A stretch of 64,000 nt of DNA from Cylindrotheca closterium (taxonomy: Eukaryota; Bacillariophyta; Bacillariophyceae; Bacillariales; Bacillariaceae), in the NCBI GenBank assembly GCA_933822405.4, contig CAKOGP040000102.1, forward strand, positions 1-64,000, given 5' to 3'. This document shows positions 10,855 to 21,378 of this stretch, in pieces. The notes beneath the pieces were generated by a model. The model was not told the DNA's origin. It saw only the letters and a list, made by a program, of their open reading frames with translations, and searched no databases. The translations under genes and the position numbers were made by a program. The number at the start of each line of letters is the position of its first letter. The first letter of the stretch is position 1.

Positions 10855-11105
10855 AATCCTACAAGTACTTGTGGAATCCCTTAAGTACCTGAGGAATCGT
10901 CCCACAAGTACTTATGGTATTTTCCACAAGTACTTATGGAGATATTGCGCCATCAAATAGATCAATCATTGTGTTCCATTTTGAAACCATTTCCTTTAAG
11001 TACTTGTAGTATCCTATAATTACTTGTGGAAAGTCAATTTTCCCACAAGTGCTTGTGGAATATGAAAAAGTTCGTGGGAATTCCACAACTACTTGTAGGA
11101 ATCCC
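10855..11105. repeat. Cluster of CCACAAGTACTTGTGG-like palindromes
   Basis: At least eight variants of the palindrome CCACAAGTACTTGTGG occur within about 250 bp (for example at 10857, 10880, 10903, 10931, 10995, 11015, 11043 and 11082). Several are joined to GGAAT or TTTTCC. No open frame spans the region. It lies between the 3' flank of the HA gene and the pseudogene scrap at 11255. Confidence 0.75.
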
Positions 11106-11254
11106 CCAGATAAAAATTTGCGCTCGTGGTACCGCCATGTGAAACCCTGAAAAAATCAAAATTCCCGACGTGTCCTCCACTGTCAAGGAAGTAATGGCAA
11201 CTATCTACTAGGGGGGAGGGACTTTGGGGAAATTCCCACTGTCTCATTGGCAAC

Positions 11255-11470
11255 AACACAACTATAAATCTTCTGACTTTTTGGTGTTGTCTACAAATAT
11301 TTATTGGGGCCTTCACATAATCATCCTCCAAAAGGTAATGATGATGATTGGGAACAAAATGAGAATACATGGTCTGGTTATGATCGGAACTTTAGTGAGT
11401 GTGGAACCACTAATCCTATGTCACCACTAATCCTATACCACAAGAACACTATGCAACTCAATTTACTTTG
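11255..11470 (+). pseudogene. 5' fragment of the GNAT-MYND gene
   Basis: Aligns with the start of the gene at 26180. AAATCTTCTGACTTTTTGGT, then the ATTGGGGCC stretch, GATTGGGAACAAAATGAGAA and TTTAGTGAGTGTGGAACCAC all have close counterparts at 26189-26345. The copy has small deletions, an extra duplicated TCACCACTAATCCTA piece, and stops. The match ends near 11470, so only the first ~60 codons' worth is present. It is the second gene of the duplicated segment that begins at about 7670. Confidence 0.75.
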
Positions 11471-11539
11471 ACTCAATCAACTTGGATTTGATTCATGTGA
11501 CTAGCAAAAAAACTCTAGAGGTCAGAGGAAGATTGCGAA

Positions 11540-12130
11540 CCATACTATCGTGTTGCCATTACATTCTTAGATGAATTCCAATGCAGCATTATAGTTATAT
11601 ATCTTTGCTAGGACTGTGTCCACTCTGAATTAGAGATCTTCATGTAGAATGAATTAATCATATTCAAGCAAGGCCAGCATTCCACAAAGTCAATTGCTGA
11701 AGAGGAGTAGGAAGGGAGAAAAATATACTAGCCTAGAATCTCTTTTACGCCACAGCACTCCAAACCACTGCCCGGGCTCAATGCCTATATATTTGGACCA
11801 ACTTTGAACTTGGTGCCATTGTGTCAGGGTACTGACTTGGCAACTGAGGAGGATTGCTTGTGACACATTCTTGTACCTGGCTTCATCCCCGAAGCAGTGT
11901 GAGTGCTATTCCATCACTTCCACTTCAAAGCCACATATCAGTTCATACATAAACAAGTCATTTGTAGGAAATTGGGCCCACATCGGCTTTTTGGACCAGA
12001 TTATCATGATTTCTGGCCCCATTTTGACGTCCTGGGTCCAAGAACATTATACAATAAGCATCCAAGGGAGGCTCTGGTGTATTGTTGAACAGATGGCTGT
12101 GGGGAAAAGACAGCACCAAAAACTGGAGTT
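11540..12130 (-). repeat. Dispersed repeat R1, partial inverted copy
   Basis: Reverse complement of roughly 49500-50160 and of the matching part of the second tandem unit. Landmarks are the cluster TTATATATCTTTGCTAGGA, the CCACAAAGTCAATTG stretch and the TCCAAGGGAGGCTCTGGTGT stretch. It is diverged, with indels. No protein is assigned to the family. Confidence 0.7.
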
Positions 12131-12167
12131 ACAATAGATCAGCTATTATTCCAAACAAAAAAGAACC

Positions 12168-12365
12168 AAATGGATCTCTGTTGGGATATGACAAAATATG
12201 AGTTTTTACATTCCAAGAAAAATGATTCAAGTACCATTTTTTGACGCGCACGATTTGATTTTAATCGTGATGTCAACAATTTGACGCGAGTCTGCCGGAT
12301 AATATATATCCACACGGCCCAATACAAGTGGGATATCGATGTTGTGTACGATGCAGTATGGCATA
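12168..12365. repeat. Dispersed repeat R2, copy 1
   Basis: About 195 bp starting TCTCTGTTGGGATATGACAA and ending near the GATGCAGTA at 12352. It matches 21379-21570 at roughly 85-90%. It abuts an R1 copy here and lies near one at 21.7 kb. It could be a solo terminal repeat or part of a larger non-autonomous element. Confidence 0.65.
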
Positions 12366-12569
12366 TTATTATGGCTGGCACAGAACTGCGCTCAGCAGAA
12401 TTTGGTGGTTTTTTTTTAAGAAAAAAAAAAATATCAAATATATGTCCAATGACACATGAAGGTTGCCACAATGCCAAGAAAAAGTCCTCTGCTCCCCCAA
12501 TCCATCAAAATAACCATGGTGGATACTTTGTGAAGGGTTGCTCCTACAGATACGAGAAGAAGGTTGAAG

Positions 12570-12785
12570 GGGTAAATTGAAAAAAAAATGGAAAATGAAA
12601 TTTGTCTCGCACGCTTGTCAATCGTGGGGTTCTTTTCGTCTGCCATGCAATGTACTGCTTCTTCCTTAATGATGACTAGTTTGAACCAACGTCATCCCAT
12701 CATAATAATTCGATTGATATATACGCAGTAGATACTGTACTGTACCTCGAAACAAATACCAATGCTGTTGTACTGTATCTCACCG
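12570..12785 (+). repeat. Third copy of the HA-gene 5' flank, no gene attached
   Basis: From the AATTGAAAAAAAAATGG stretch through GTACTGCTTCTTCCTTAATG and CGAAACAAATACC to TGTACTGTATCTC it matches the regions upstream of both HA copies (7535-7680 and 23115-23275). The match stops where the HA-specific duplication begins. This copy preserves the target site of the 5.2 kb transposon without the insertion. Confidence 0.7.
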
Positions 12786-13127
12786 CTGTGCATGCTGCGC
12801 AGACTGGGTCCGACGCCTCCGTCTGCTTCCTGGGCGCACTGGTCCTGACGCGCTATTCCCCGCGCTTTCCTTCCATTTGAGGCACAAGCATTATTGCTCG
12901 GATCTCAAAATGACCGCTTCAATCTCTCGTGCGCACCCCAAAGCAGGAGACGAACGCCGAAGGAAGATGCCCACCGCAGGGAGGTGAACGCTTACTGACC
13001 AAACCATTGGTAGTAGGTGTCACCTGTAGGATCCACGCTGCTGGTGCTCCCTCCACCCAATTTTCTTTCCGTTTCACTGATCCCAACAACCCATCTCTGC
13101 ACGCCCATCTCCCAGCAGAACAGAGCC

Positions 13128-13601
13128 ATGCCCAAAACTGTGCCAAAGAACCGCCGCCCAGCAGGCCCTCCCACCAAGAAGCCAAAGAAGCTCTCCCTCC
13201 TTACCGCTCTTGGTGCCAAAGAATGGTTTCAATCTCATCCCGTGAAAACTCTTGTCAACCTTGAAAAAGGAGCCAGAAGCGTTCACATCACAACAAATGG
13301 TGAGCCCCAGGCCCAAGCCTGTCTCTGCTACAATCGAAATGGAGGACTCTTCGATCCCCAAGGTTTCTTCAAAGCCGAATTTCGCCGGCTCATCACCACA
13401 GAACTGGGCATAGTTGGCAGCACCTGCTCCACCTTCTTTCCAAATGGAACCCATCTCCGTGTCAACGTTGTTTTCTGCCTTGGTTGCATGGACCAGAAGG
13501 ATGTTGACAATCTGCTGAAGCTTATTCTAGTGTCTATTCTACCGCGCGCCTCATATGAGGCATATGCCTCATATGAGGCAGCTTTTGACAGTCCTACCTA
13601 A
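13128..13601 (+). CDS. Hypothetical basic protein, possibly a truncated RusA-like resolvase
   Basis: ATG at 13128 gives 157 residues beginning MPKTVPKNRRPAGPPTKKPK, a basic, Pro-rich start. The frame is open further upstream, but without a better start. Around residues 115-140 the sequence GTHLRVNVVFCLGC...QKDVDNLLKLI resembles the strand and DxDNxxK helix of RusA-type Holliday-junction resolvases. The expected downstream Asp and Lys motif is missing because the frame runs into a doubled palindrome (13548-13579) and stops. Either a truncated gene or a coincidental match. The neighbourhood is full of mobile-element debris. Confidence 0.35.
   Translation: MPKTVPKNRRPAGPPTKKPKKLSLLTALGAKEWFQSHPVKTLVNLEKGARSVHITTNGEPQAQACLCYNRNGGLFDPQGFFKAEFRRLITTELGIVGSTCSTFFPNGTHLRVNVVFCLGCMDQKDVDNLLKLILVSILPRASYEAYASYEAAFDSPT
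13548..13579. repeat. Two copies of the palindrome GCCTCATATGAGGC
   Basis: The perfect 14 bp palindrome occurs at 13548-13561 and 13566-13579, separated by ATAT. The whole 32 bp is itself an inverted repeat and would fold into a strong hairpin. It lies at the 3' end of the possible RusA-like frame. Confidence 0.9.
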
Positions 13602-13801
13602 CTACCGTAAACATGTTTAACAAACCTCCTGCTTTAAGCGCGTATTCCTTGGTATTCAATCTTTCATGTTTTTTATGGGGTCACTGGCTGAAAATTGCTG
13701 TGACGAAAGATATTCTTCATCAAAGGTGCTTCAATCCGCTTTTGTGTGCAAAAAAAAACTGACATCATCACCATCACAACGACAACTACAACGACCCGAC
13801 C

Positions 13802-14389
13802 ATGGCACCTAGCAACCCCAAACATCCAATAGGGGCAAGAGTATCAACAAGGGCAATCTTGGTCACCAGCTTGGCCGAGTGCAAGCGTCGCTATGGCTCC
13901 AATGCCAAGTCAAAAGTTGTTTTTGGAGTTGTGGAGGAGGTTGTTTGCGGCCAAACAGCAACTGCTCGAGCCAATTACACAACCAAAGCAAGATGTACCC
14001 TTGGTGACACAGCAACAAAAGTCGCCTCTGTCAACAGTAGAAGCGTCAGTCTTGCTCCTGTTGAAGTTGTCCAACCTGCTGTGCCACAACAAGGTGTGGA
14101 AGTAGAAGCAGTGGTCGCGGCACAAAATCCGATGCCTACTCTACCACTGGCTCCAGAGCAGGCACAGCAGCCACCACAGTCACCGCAACCTCCACAACAA
14201 CCAACAACACCTCCAAACCAACCAGAAGAACACAACAATCATACAAGATCGGTCCCAGATGAGCAACAGGCACAAGAGCCCATGACAATGGGGTCGTCAA
14301 TGAGGGCCTTCCCAACTATGTTGCGATGGACAGGAGAACAGAAAATGGGTGTGAGATCCAAGATTCGGCGTGTGGTGATAGTGGTGTGA
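13802..14389 (+). pseudogene. N-terminal part of the piggyBac-like protein
   Basis: A 195-codon frame: a basic start (MAPSNPKHPIGARVSTRAIL), a stretch KSKVVFGVVEEVV, then Gln/Pro-rich low complexity (about residues 115-170). It overlaps the next frame, which carries the catalytic-domain motifs, so a frameshift near 14330-14390 is probable. It is assigned mainly by position. The pattern of a small modified Tudor-like start followed by a Pro-rich linker is usual for diatom and oomycete piggyBac-like proteins. Confidence 0.4.
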
Positions 14390-14613
14390 TGCTTCGTCTG
14401 AAGCTTACAAAGAGAAATGAAGAGGAAGAAGACAAAACTACAGACGGCAATGGACTGCCACATGGGTTCCAGGTGATGAAGGAATTGGTACTTCCATTGC
14501 ATAACAGTTGGAGAGTTGTCTGTGCTGACTCATACTTTGCTTCTGTTGCAGCTGAGGAGGAAATGCTCCGTCTTGGGATGCACTTCATTGGTGTAGTCAA
14601 GACAGCCAATTGA
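14326..14613 (+). pseudogene. piggyBac-like transposase catalytic fragment
   Basis: The frame contains GLPHGFQVMKELVLPLHNSW followed by RVVCADSYFASVAAEEEMLR and LGMHFIGVVKTAN. The order LPHG..V..ELV.P..NS.R.VCADSYFASV.A...L...G..FIGVVKT is characteristic of the DDE_Tnp_1_7 (piggyBac-derived) domain, with a catalytic Asp in CADSYF. It stops directly after GVVKTAN, where the reversed block begins. Confidence 0.75.
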
Positions 14614-14825
14614 CACTTGAATTTCCGTTCCAACTGTAGTGTGTCTTGACAGTGGCGGTTTTGCTGACCAACCCTTCCACAGGTTGAGTAGTAGACTTCA
14701 AAAGCCGTGGGCTGTGGTATTTGGAAGTCCACTTGCTCGGGTGCTGTGTACCTGTCGTTAACTAGTTGTCTCCAACATGTCCGCCAGTACCCTTCTCCAA
14801 CTTCAAGGGATGACGCAGTTGCCAT
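14600..14825 (-). pseudogene. piggyBac-like transposase fragment, inverted
   Basis: On the minus strand this reads QIPQPTAFEVYYSTCGRVGQ followed by QNRHCQDTLQLERKFKC. This corresponds to the YY..C..VD..N..RQD.LQLE+K segment that should follow the preceding block on the same strand. Its reversed orientation relative to both neighbours shows an inversion. The breakpoint near 14597-14650 carries GTCAAGAC and its complement GTCTTGAC. Confidence 0.7.
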
Positions 14826-14954
14826 GAAATACCTCGGGTTACGATCAATGCAGACAAATGCAAGTAGTGTTGGATTGCTGAATCTGCTTATAACCCCTTG
14901 AAGTCGCCACGGTTTTGTAGCTCAAGACCTGATAGGTATCCCTGAGGATACTAC

Positions 14955-15415
14955 TTCCTAACTCGTGGCATATCAGAGTGGGTATTTCCATGTTGGGAAT
15001 TATCATCACTGATACTTGGGCCTTATACAAGCGAGCTACAAATACAACAGAGGCACAGAAAACCTTCCATTCCTACCTAGCGGAGGAACTAATCAACAAC
15101 AGGTACGGCAATCAACGGTCTTTATGAAAACCACCTCTAAATCCTACAGATTTACCCACGGTTTTTGGTATTCCCACTGCAAGGAATGGGCTTGGAATCC
15201 ACCTAACTCCAACAAAATGCAAGCGGAGGGTCAAAGGACAGGAAACGTGCAGCTATATCAAGTTAGATGCTGCATTGAGGGCTGTGGCAAGAAGACAAGC
15301 CTCCAGTGTTTGGCTTGTGTGAATTTGACAGACCGAGAGAAAAGCCCAAATCACAAAAAATGCTACATATGCAGTCCTAAAATAAACCACGATAGCTGGC
15401 GGCAACACCTATTTG
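14955..15415 (+). pseudogene. piggyBac-like transposase C-terminus
   Basis: On the plus strand, VGISMLGIIITDTWALYKRA and then YLAEELINNRYGNQ match the helical end of the catalytic domain (LGMIIVDSW..Y; AEELIDN.YD). Further on, VRCCIEGCGKKTSLQCLACV and CYICSP...DSWRQHLFDKH form a Cys/His-rich C-terminal zinc-binding region of the kind that ends many piggyBac-like transposases. It is broken by stops between the two parts. Confidence 0.65.
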
Positions 15416-15532
15416 ATAAACATTCTTCTAGACAACCAATAGTCTATTTTACTTCTATTGTGTTCAAAAGTAGGTGTTTTGTCAAGGTCGAAGTGTTTTT
15501 TTTGTGTTGTTGTTGTTGTTGTTTTTTGTGTT

Positions 15533-15602
15533 TTGTACCAAGATGGTCCGTGCGTACATCCGATTTTTTGGTCGCAAACACCCTGCCTCATCTTGGTACA
15601 AA
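15533..15602. repeat. Inverted repeat TTTTGTACCAAGATG ... CATCTTGGTACAAAA
   Basis: Perfect 15 bp arms at 15533-15547 and 15588-15602 enclose 40 bp. A short GTT microsatellite lies just before (about 15500-15520). It could be a tiny terminal-repeat remnant or a hairpin. No gene is linked to it. Confidence 0.8.
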
Positions 15603-16925
15603 ATGAACAGACACTAGATGTATTGCGAGGCCCAGTCTACAGCAATGACAAATATGTCACTGTTATTGTTGCCAGCAAGATTCAAGCCAATGGTAAGGGT
15701 GATGCTTCAACAGATATCACCGTGGACCTAGCTTGATTGGATTTTAGATGAACAGCGACTTCTGTTGTGTTCTAAAAGAATAGATATACTAGTAAGAGAG
15801 TGGTATCATAAATCAAGATCACTGCCTGTTCCAGTGTACCTTAATCGAACCATCATCTATCCTGAGTGATTGGGTGATTTCCAGAGAGAATTGTAGCACT
15901 TCATCAGAAATGACGGTCATCTGATGGTTTCAGATTCATGTTTGGAGGTTCCAATCACAAGAAAAGCTGTGCTCACGGTGTCATGAACTGCATTGGTAAC
16001 AACTGCCAATGATCGACCCATGATCCTGCGCAAACGATTGAGTCATTCCGGGAGGGAATATGAAGGATTTACATTCCTTCTTGGTGGTTTATCTCATAAG
16101 AAAAGCGGTGCTCGCGATGTCACGACCCGCTCCAAAAAACAAGTTCCGCTGCATCTCAATCCACCCTAGACTACTACGGAACAACTGGGCTATTCATGGT
16201 GGAAACTGGACAACTGGAGCAGGTTCTTGTTCCTAAAAGCAGACAGCGGCACACAGATCGATTTATTTTAATCAACTGAAACTTGTTCTGGATTCTGTGC
16301 GCTTGTGAGTACAGTTTCCGGTAGTCCTTCCCAGCAACCCTGGAGTTGATCGTCGTTGCGTGCACAACAACTTTTGTCGTGCTGCATTCTCTTTTCCACC
16401 TAACAACCAGCCAGTTTTTCAATTGGGTACTTGTTAGTTGTTGGAGCACCAGGACGTCTATACCCGTAAAGGCCAAGGGGTTTCATCCAGCCTCTTGTAG
16501 TCTTCTGCAGTCAGTATCTTACAGACTCAGAAGAACAGTCTCCGTATTCGCACCCGCAATTGACCAACTTTGGTTTGGTCCTTTTCACTTTGCTGGTTGT
16601 CGAGTGTGGCAGTAAACGGATCCAAGAAGGTTAAGGGAGTTAAATCCATAGAAAACGGACGGCTCCTTGTTCCAGATTTGGGACCTTCACTTCTGCTCTG
16701 ACCTCAACTGACGTTCAAGCAAACCAGGAAAGCCTAACCGCAATCCATGGGACTAGTGTACGGTTTCACTAGTTTGGAACGTCAACCCATTCGAGCCCTT
16801 CTTGCTAGGGAATCACTCGGCCAACCTTTTGATTTTAAGAGTTTTGGGACAGGCATTGTCCCTAGAGTCTTCGCTCTCGTGAGAGGACTCTTCCCCTGCT
16901 TTTCAACCCCAACAACAAACCAGAC
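15603..16925. other. Gene-poor stretch
   Basis: No supported gene. A roughly repeated passage (CAAGAAAAGCTGTGCTCACGGTGTC at about 15958, AAGAAAAGCGGTGCTCGCGATGTC at about 16097) suggests old local duplication. The 100-codon minus-strand frame at 16174-16476 has no recognisable features and is not called. Confidence 0.5.
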
Positions 16926-17140
16926 ATGCCAGCTACTCGGAGCGGTAGAAACTCTACACCAACTGTTGGCACCACTGTCGGTACGCCTGCCAATGCTACC
17001 ATACAACCTGGTGATACTTTTGCAAGCCTAGCGTTTGCTGTCACGACCCTCTTTCGAGCATCTCTCGACAGTCCACTCATGCTTGCTCTTTGTTGCGATG
17101 GATGTATTAACTTCATGGACCTCCTCTCTTACAGGGATAT
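16926..17140 (+). pseudogene. Gag-like N-terminal fragment
   Basis: The frame starts MPATRSGRNSTPTVGTTVGT and continues with SPLMLALCCDGCINFMDLLS. This has the style of the N-terminus of diatom retrotransposon Gag proteins (charged, Thr-rich start, then LxxALxxxGIxxxxDLLSL). Similarity fades after about residue 70; the rest of the open frame to 17375 looks non-coding and runs into the CACAG repeats. Family assignment is tentative. Confidence 0.4.
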
Positions 17141-17384
17141 CCCGCAGTTTTCTGTGAAGCCAGCTTTCTCTTTTTTTGGAGAGTCGATGTGGTCATTTTC
17201 ACCCTCTTCTGCACGAAACTTCAATAATCGACTTTCACTTATTGCCTGCCAGAAAGAAACTTCTATGACAAGGAATTTTATAAATGTTCACAATGCCATT
17301 AAGTATTCAACTTCATTCGCCAGATTAAATTTTAAAGTTTGTTTTATTTTCACAGCAATTGCGGAACATCTGTAATGACCCCAA

Positions 17385-18630
17385 AAAAACCTGTAAATTT
17401 TTCACAGAAGTTTTGGAACATCTGTGAAAAATTCACAGAGATTTCGGAACATCTAACTCAGAATGCGGTGCCAACTTAACCGTTTTTTTACAAATTTGGT
17501 CACGCTTACTTGAGATTTTGAAGAGAAAACGCAAAGAGAGTTTCAGAATCTTTCAGGATGATGCTTGGAATCGAAGTGACACCAGAACAGGTGCTGATCT
17601 ACGGATTTGAAATGATTGGGGATTCACCTACCACGATTACTGATGACGACTTCAAGGAGCATAATATTGGAGTTTTCAAGGCTCATTTTGGCCAACGCCC
17701 CAGCACTCTATGCATTCTCTGGCAAGACATTTTGAATTGTACGAACAAAGACTTGGGGCTCCGCCCATTTGACAGGAGCAAGGAGGGGCTTAAGCGATTG
17801 CTAGTTGCAATCAACTCCCTTGCCTCAGCTACTGGGATAAGCACACGAAGGGACCACGACGACAACCTATGGCACTGGGTGAAAGTTCTTTGGGCACTGG
17901 AAGCAAAGGTGATCAGCTGGTCGGAGAAAGAGTACAAACAAAAGAACTATGGTCCAGGAAGAAAATGTATCATGAATAAACTAGATCCATGCCTTTTTAC
18001 GTACCTACACTGTGTGACTTTGCCTACAATGTGTGACTCTGGTTTTTCTACAGCAATGACGTTTTTCTAACAGCAATCTCTTTCCGCAGTCATTGTTGTG
18101 CAAATCGATGACGCATCAAATTGTTCCGTTAGTTTGTTTCGGAACAGAATTTTTTACTCAGACAATAGAAAACAGAATTTTTGACTCAGACGACTGTGGG
18201 AAAAAGTCTACGACTAGTTTTACATAGTGCAGCCATAAATGTTATATTCCTAGCTGAACCCACCATTTGCCACAATTTTGACATTTCGGAACATCTGTGA
18301 AATTCACAGAAGTTTCGGAACATCTGTGAAAAATTCACAGAGATTTCGGAACATCTGCGAAAAATTCACAGAATTTTTGACCCAGACGACCAAGCATTGC
18401 TTGCGCACAACATTAACCGTTTTTTCCTCTACCGAAGTTGTATGGTGCTTTTACGAAAGGGCATGCGTGCATGCATGTCAGCTGAACCTCTGTTGAAACT
18501 TCACGGCAATTTCGGAACATCTGTGAAGACCCTTAAAAAACCTGTGAAAAATTCACAGAGATATCGGAACATCTGTTGGTCATTCACAGAGATTTCGGAT
18601 CATCTGTGAAAAATTCACAGAATTTTTGAC
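17385..18630. repeat. CTGTGAAAAATTCACAG / TTTCGGAACATC repeat clusters
   Basis: Three clusters (about 17350-17460, 18285-18375, 18495-18630) are built from a unit of about 31-33 bp containing TTTCGGAACATCTGTGAAAA followed by ATTCACAGAGA. The inner CTGTGAAAAATTCACAG is a palindrome with a 3 bp centre. The first and third clusters also share the linker around GACCC..AAAAAACCTGT. A frame of an unrelated transposase lies between clusters 1 and 2. Confidence 0.75.
17558..18070 (+). pseudogene. N-terminal fragment of a Harbinger-like transposase
   Basis: Reads FKAHFGQRPSTLCILWQDIL and, about 60 residues later, HWVKVLWALEAK and WSEKEYKQKNYG. A helical segment F..HFG..P.....LW.DL followed by a WLK.Y.....LA..+G.....v+kW stretch is the usual N-terminal region of diatom Harbinger-like (DDE_Tnp_4) transposases. 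The catalytic DDE part is absent; the frame ends in low-quality sequence. Best read as a truncated copy. Confidence 0.5.
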
Positions 18631-18768
18631 TCAGAGGACAAAAACAATGGTCAATTAGGGGAACTGTCTGTAATTTAATGAACTACGACCAAAACGCGAC
18701 GATCACCAACCAAGAATGAATTCCACGAGCACTGATGATGTCGGATCACAGATCCCCGTGCAGAAGGA

Positions 18769-21093
18769 GTGAGCAAGCCGGTCAGGCCCCGATTCCAGTT
18801 CAGATTCACACCTGCTGATTTGTTCCAGAAGAGCTCGAAACTCAATCCTGAAGCATACCCAACTCTCAACACTAATGAAGAGTGGGACAGCTTCCATAAC
18901 ACGCTGAACGTACTGGATCACTCCTATGTGCCCAAATCTGTGGACGAACGGGACCTCTTCCAGAAACAGCAGGTCTTCATGTACACCACCTTCCTCCACA
19001 AGTTGCAGACCAACACTAGCAAATCTTTGGTGCGAAAGTACCAAGAGACCTTCAACGCCCAGCAGATCTGGGCTGAGCTCTCCAACCACTGTACTACATC
19101 TGCAGTGGCCAAAACAAAAGCTAGTGATTTAATGACTTGGTTGACTACCAAGAGACTCGTCAAATTGGTCTGGACCAGCAAACATTATGCCTTTGTCCTC
19201 TATTGGTGGTAGTCGAACGCTAACTACTATAAAGAAGTCTACTCTAGAGGATGCTACTGCTTTCTTTACTGACTTTGTACTGGAAGACGACTTGCTCCAA
19301 CAGTTGCAGGGTACGAGCATGGGGAGAGATGGTGCTACAAGTGCCCTTCCTCCTGTACATGATGGAAACAAGTCAGATAGAGAGATGAGATAGCCACAAA
19401 CGAATCTATTTTAGTTTGTACTCTTAACATCCTTGAAGCTACTCTAGACTGTACTCTTCACTTCGTTGGGCCACTCGACTTTGATCTGATCGATTGTGGA
19501 TTGAGCACCGCTAACATTCCAAATGCCACGCTCATTCCTAAGCATTATACTGATCATGACCAAAGTGTATTGGACTCCACCACTATTGGAACTGAGAAGC
19601 CAAGCCGACATTCAAACAAGTAGATAGCCATATTTGTAATAGAGCCTTACTCTTTACTACAATGAACGGCACCTCTGCTTTAGATTGTGCAATCGACTTC
19701 TTCCAATCCTTTGTCTATGCGAATCCAATAGATGGACTTAATGAAGTCCATCGTTCACCAACTTCTGATTTAGCTAGACTTGAACGTAGCATGGAAGATC
19801 CTTTCAACCTGGATCGCACCAGTGCAACTCAAGTCGCACCACCAGAGCTTGTGATCTATCAGTCTCATAAGCAACCCTCAACTCAAGAGGCGCACTTTGA
19901 GCTGGTGTCGTATGAATCTCACAAGCAATCCTCAACCCAAGAGGCACGCCTGACGGAAGAAATGGTCCACCACCTTGCAACAACTTTGAGCACGGATTAC
20001 AACCAACTGAGTTTGAACTGAAGAACCCAAGCTCGGCTGTGAAGTCTTGTGAACGTAATTGGGAACGCCTTCGCAGCTACTTTGCATGGTTGCCCAAGCT
20101 AGTCATCCAGAAGAACTCGGAACACTACATGGAAGACTCAACTCAACTAGCTACGATAACTACTATAGATATTACAGTACTGGCGCCATCCAACTTTGTA
20201 TCTACTTCTAGAGCTATAGTCACCAAATCCGAGCCCCGCAAATCTGCAGCTTCCTACTTGCTGGAAAGCACAGATGCAGCACACACCATGGCACTGAATC
20301 GCCAAGCTACAATGATAGTATCATTGAGCGGTCTCCAGGCCTATACCACCAATGTGCTTGTAGCGGAGCTAACCAAGTCTTGACTTCGATGGCACAGGCA
20401 CACATGAGTTTGCTACAACTACAACCAATGGTATAGATCTTTATCACTGTGCATTGGCAGTGAGCGACTCCCTCCATTGGACATATATTGATGACTGGCA
20501 AACTTTGCCAAACTGTCAGCATTCAACATCCAATTGGACGAAAGCGATTTAAAATAAGACTACTAGCTAAAACAAAAATGATAAAAATCATCCACTTAGC
20601 AACTTGTCTATCTACCAACGCTTTCTACATGAAGCAGTCGACCGCTTCAACTGAAGACCAAATGGATTCTGATAGTATTGTTGCTCAGATTCATGGGGAG
20701 CAGACAACTGGTCTGCAACCACTGCTCAAAGGCAATGAGCCACTCCTTGATGGCTTGCCTCGGCATATAACTAAACGGTATGAGACAACATTGTACCACC
20801 TACACATATGGCATGCCTTGTTGCCATTGAGTCATGTAAACGAAGTTTTCACCTGAAAAGGTTTTCTTTGCCTCATATTGATGGAACCAAGACTACTGAG
20901 ACTTTTACCAACAGCCCATCAAGACCTAATACAAAACAAGCGACATGTTGTACTGTCGTTCCCCCGTGTTAGAGAGGTTATTGCATCCAATACGCTCTCC
21001 TTTCTACACATCGAAGGTGCTAAACACCCGACCGATATCCTTAGCAAAAGATATCAACAAATATGGCCACAGCTACGCACACTACTTTCCTGA
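18769..21093 (+). mobile_element. Internally deleted Ty1/copia element
   Basis: Begins with a Gag-like frame (18769-19150): RFQFRFTPADLFQKSSKLNP and YQETFNAQQIWAELSNHCTT, with SAVAKTKASDLMTWLTTKRL. At about 20039-20150, NWERLRSYFAWLPKLVIQKN resembles the conserved block before integrase in diatom copia polyproteins. It ends at 20995-21093 with SFLHIEGAKHPTDILSKRY, the RNase H C-terminus (HI.G..NPADILSK). Nearly all of integrase and reverse transcriptase is missing or destroyed. A matching LTR pair could not be defined: 3' of RNase H a purine-rich GAGGAGGATTAGG lies at 21110, but no copy of the following sequence was found upstream of 18.7 kb. Confidence 0.65.
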
Positions 21094-21378
21094 GTAGATG
21101 ACACAGCTGAGGAGGATTAGGTCCTCACTAATTCACCCATTTGTATCAAGAACGGGTTTTGTGACACAGACCACGATTCGTATGTTAGCGCTCTTATGGG
21201 TCATATAGTAATTAATAGTAAAATAGATATGATGACGTGTCGTTGGATGAGAACAGTTGGAATGTTGCGCATCAAGCGTATCAACTGTTTGTCAATTCCC
21301 GATCGACTCATTGTGTCGTGTTTTGTTTACTAGTGTAATCTCAAGCGTTCACCCATGAATAATAATATTCTGTCAGAT

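Larger units (their letters stand above)
13802..15420. mobile_element. piggyBac-like transposon remnant with an internal inversion
   Basis: Three blocks of one transposase are present, the middle one reversed: 13802-14613 plus strand, about 14600-14900 minus strand, and about 14955-15415 plus strand. Terminal repeats were not identified. Each block is described in its own entry. Confidence 0.65.
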
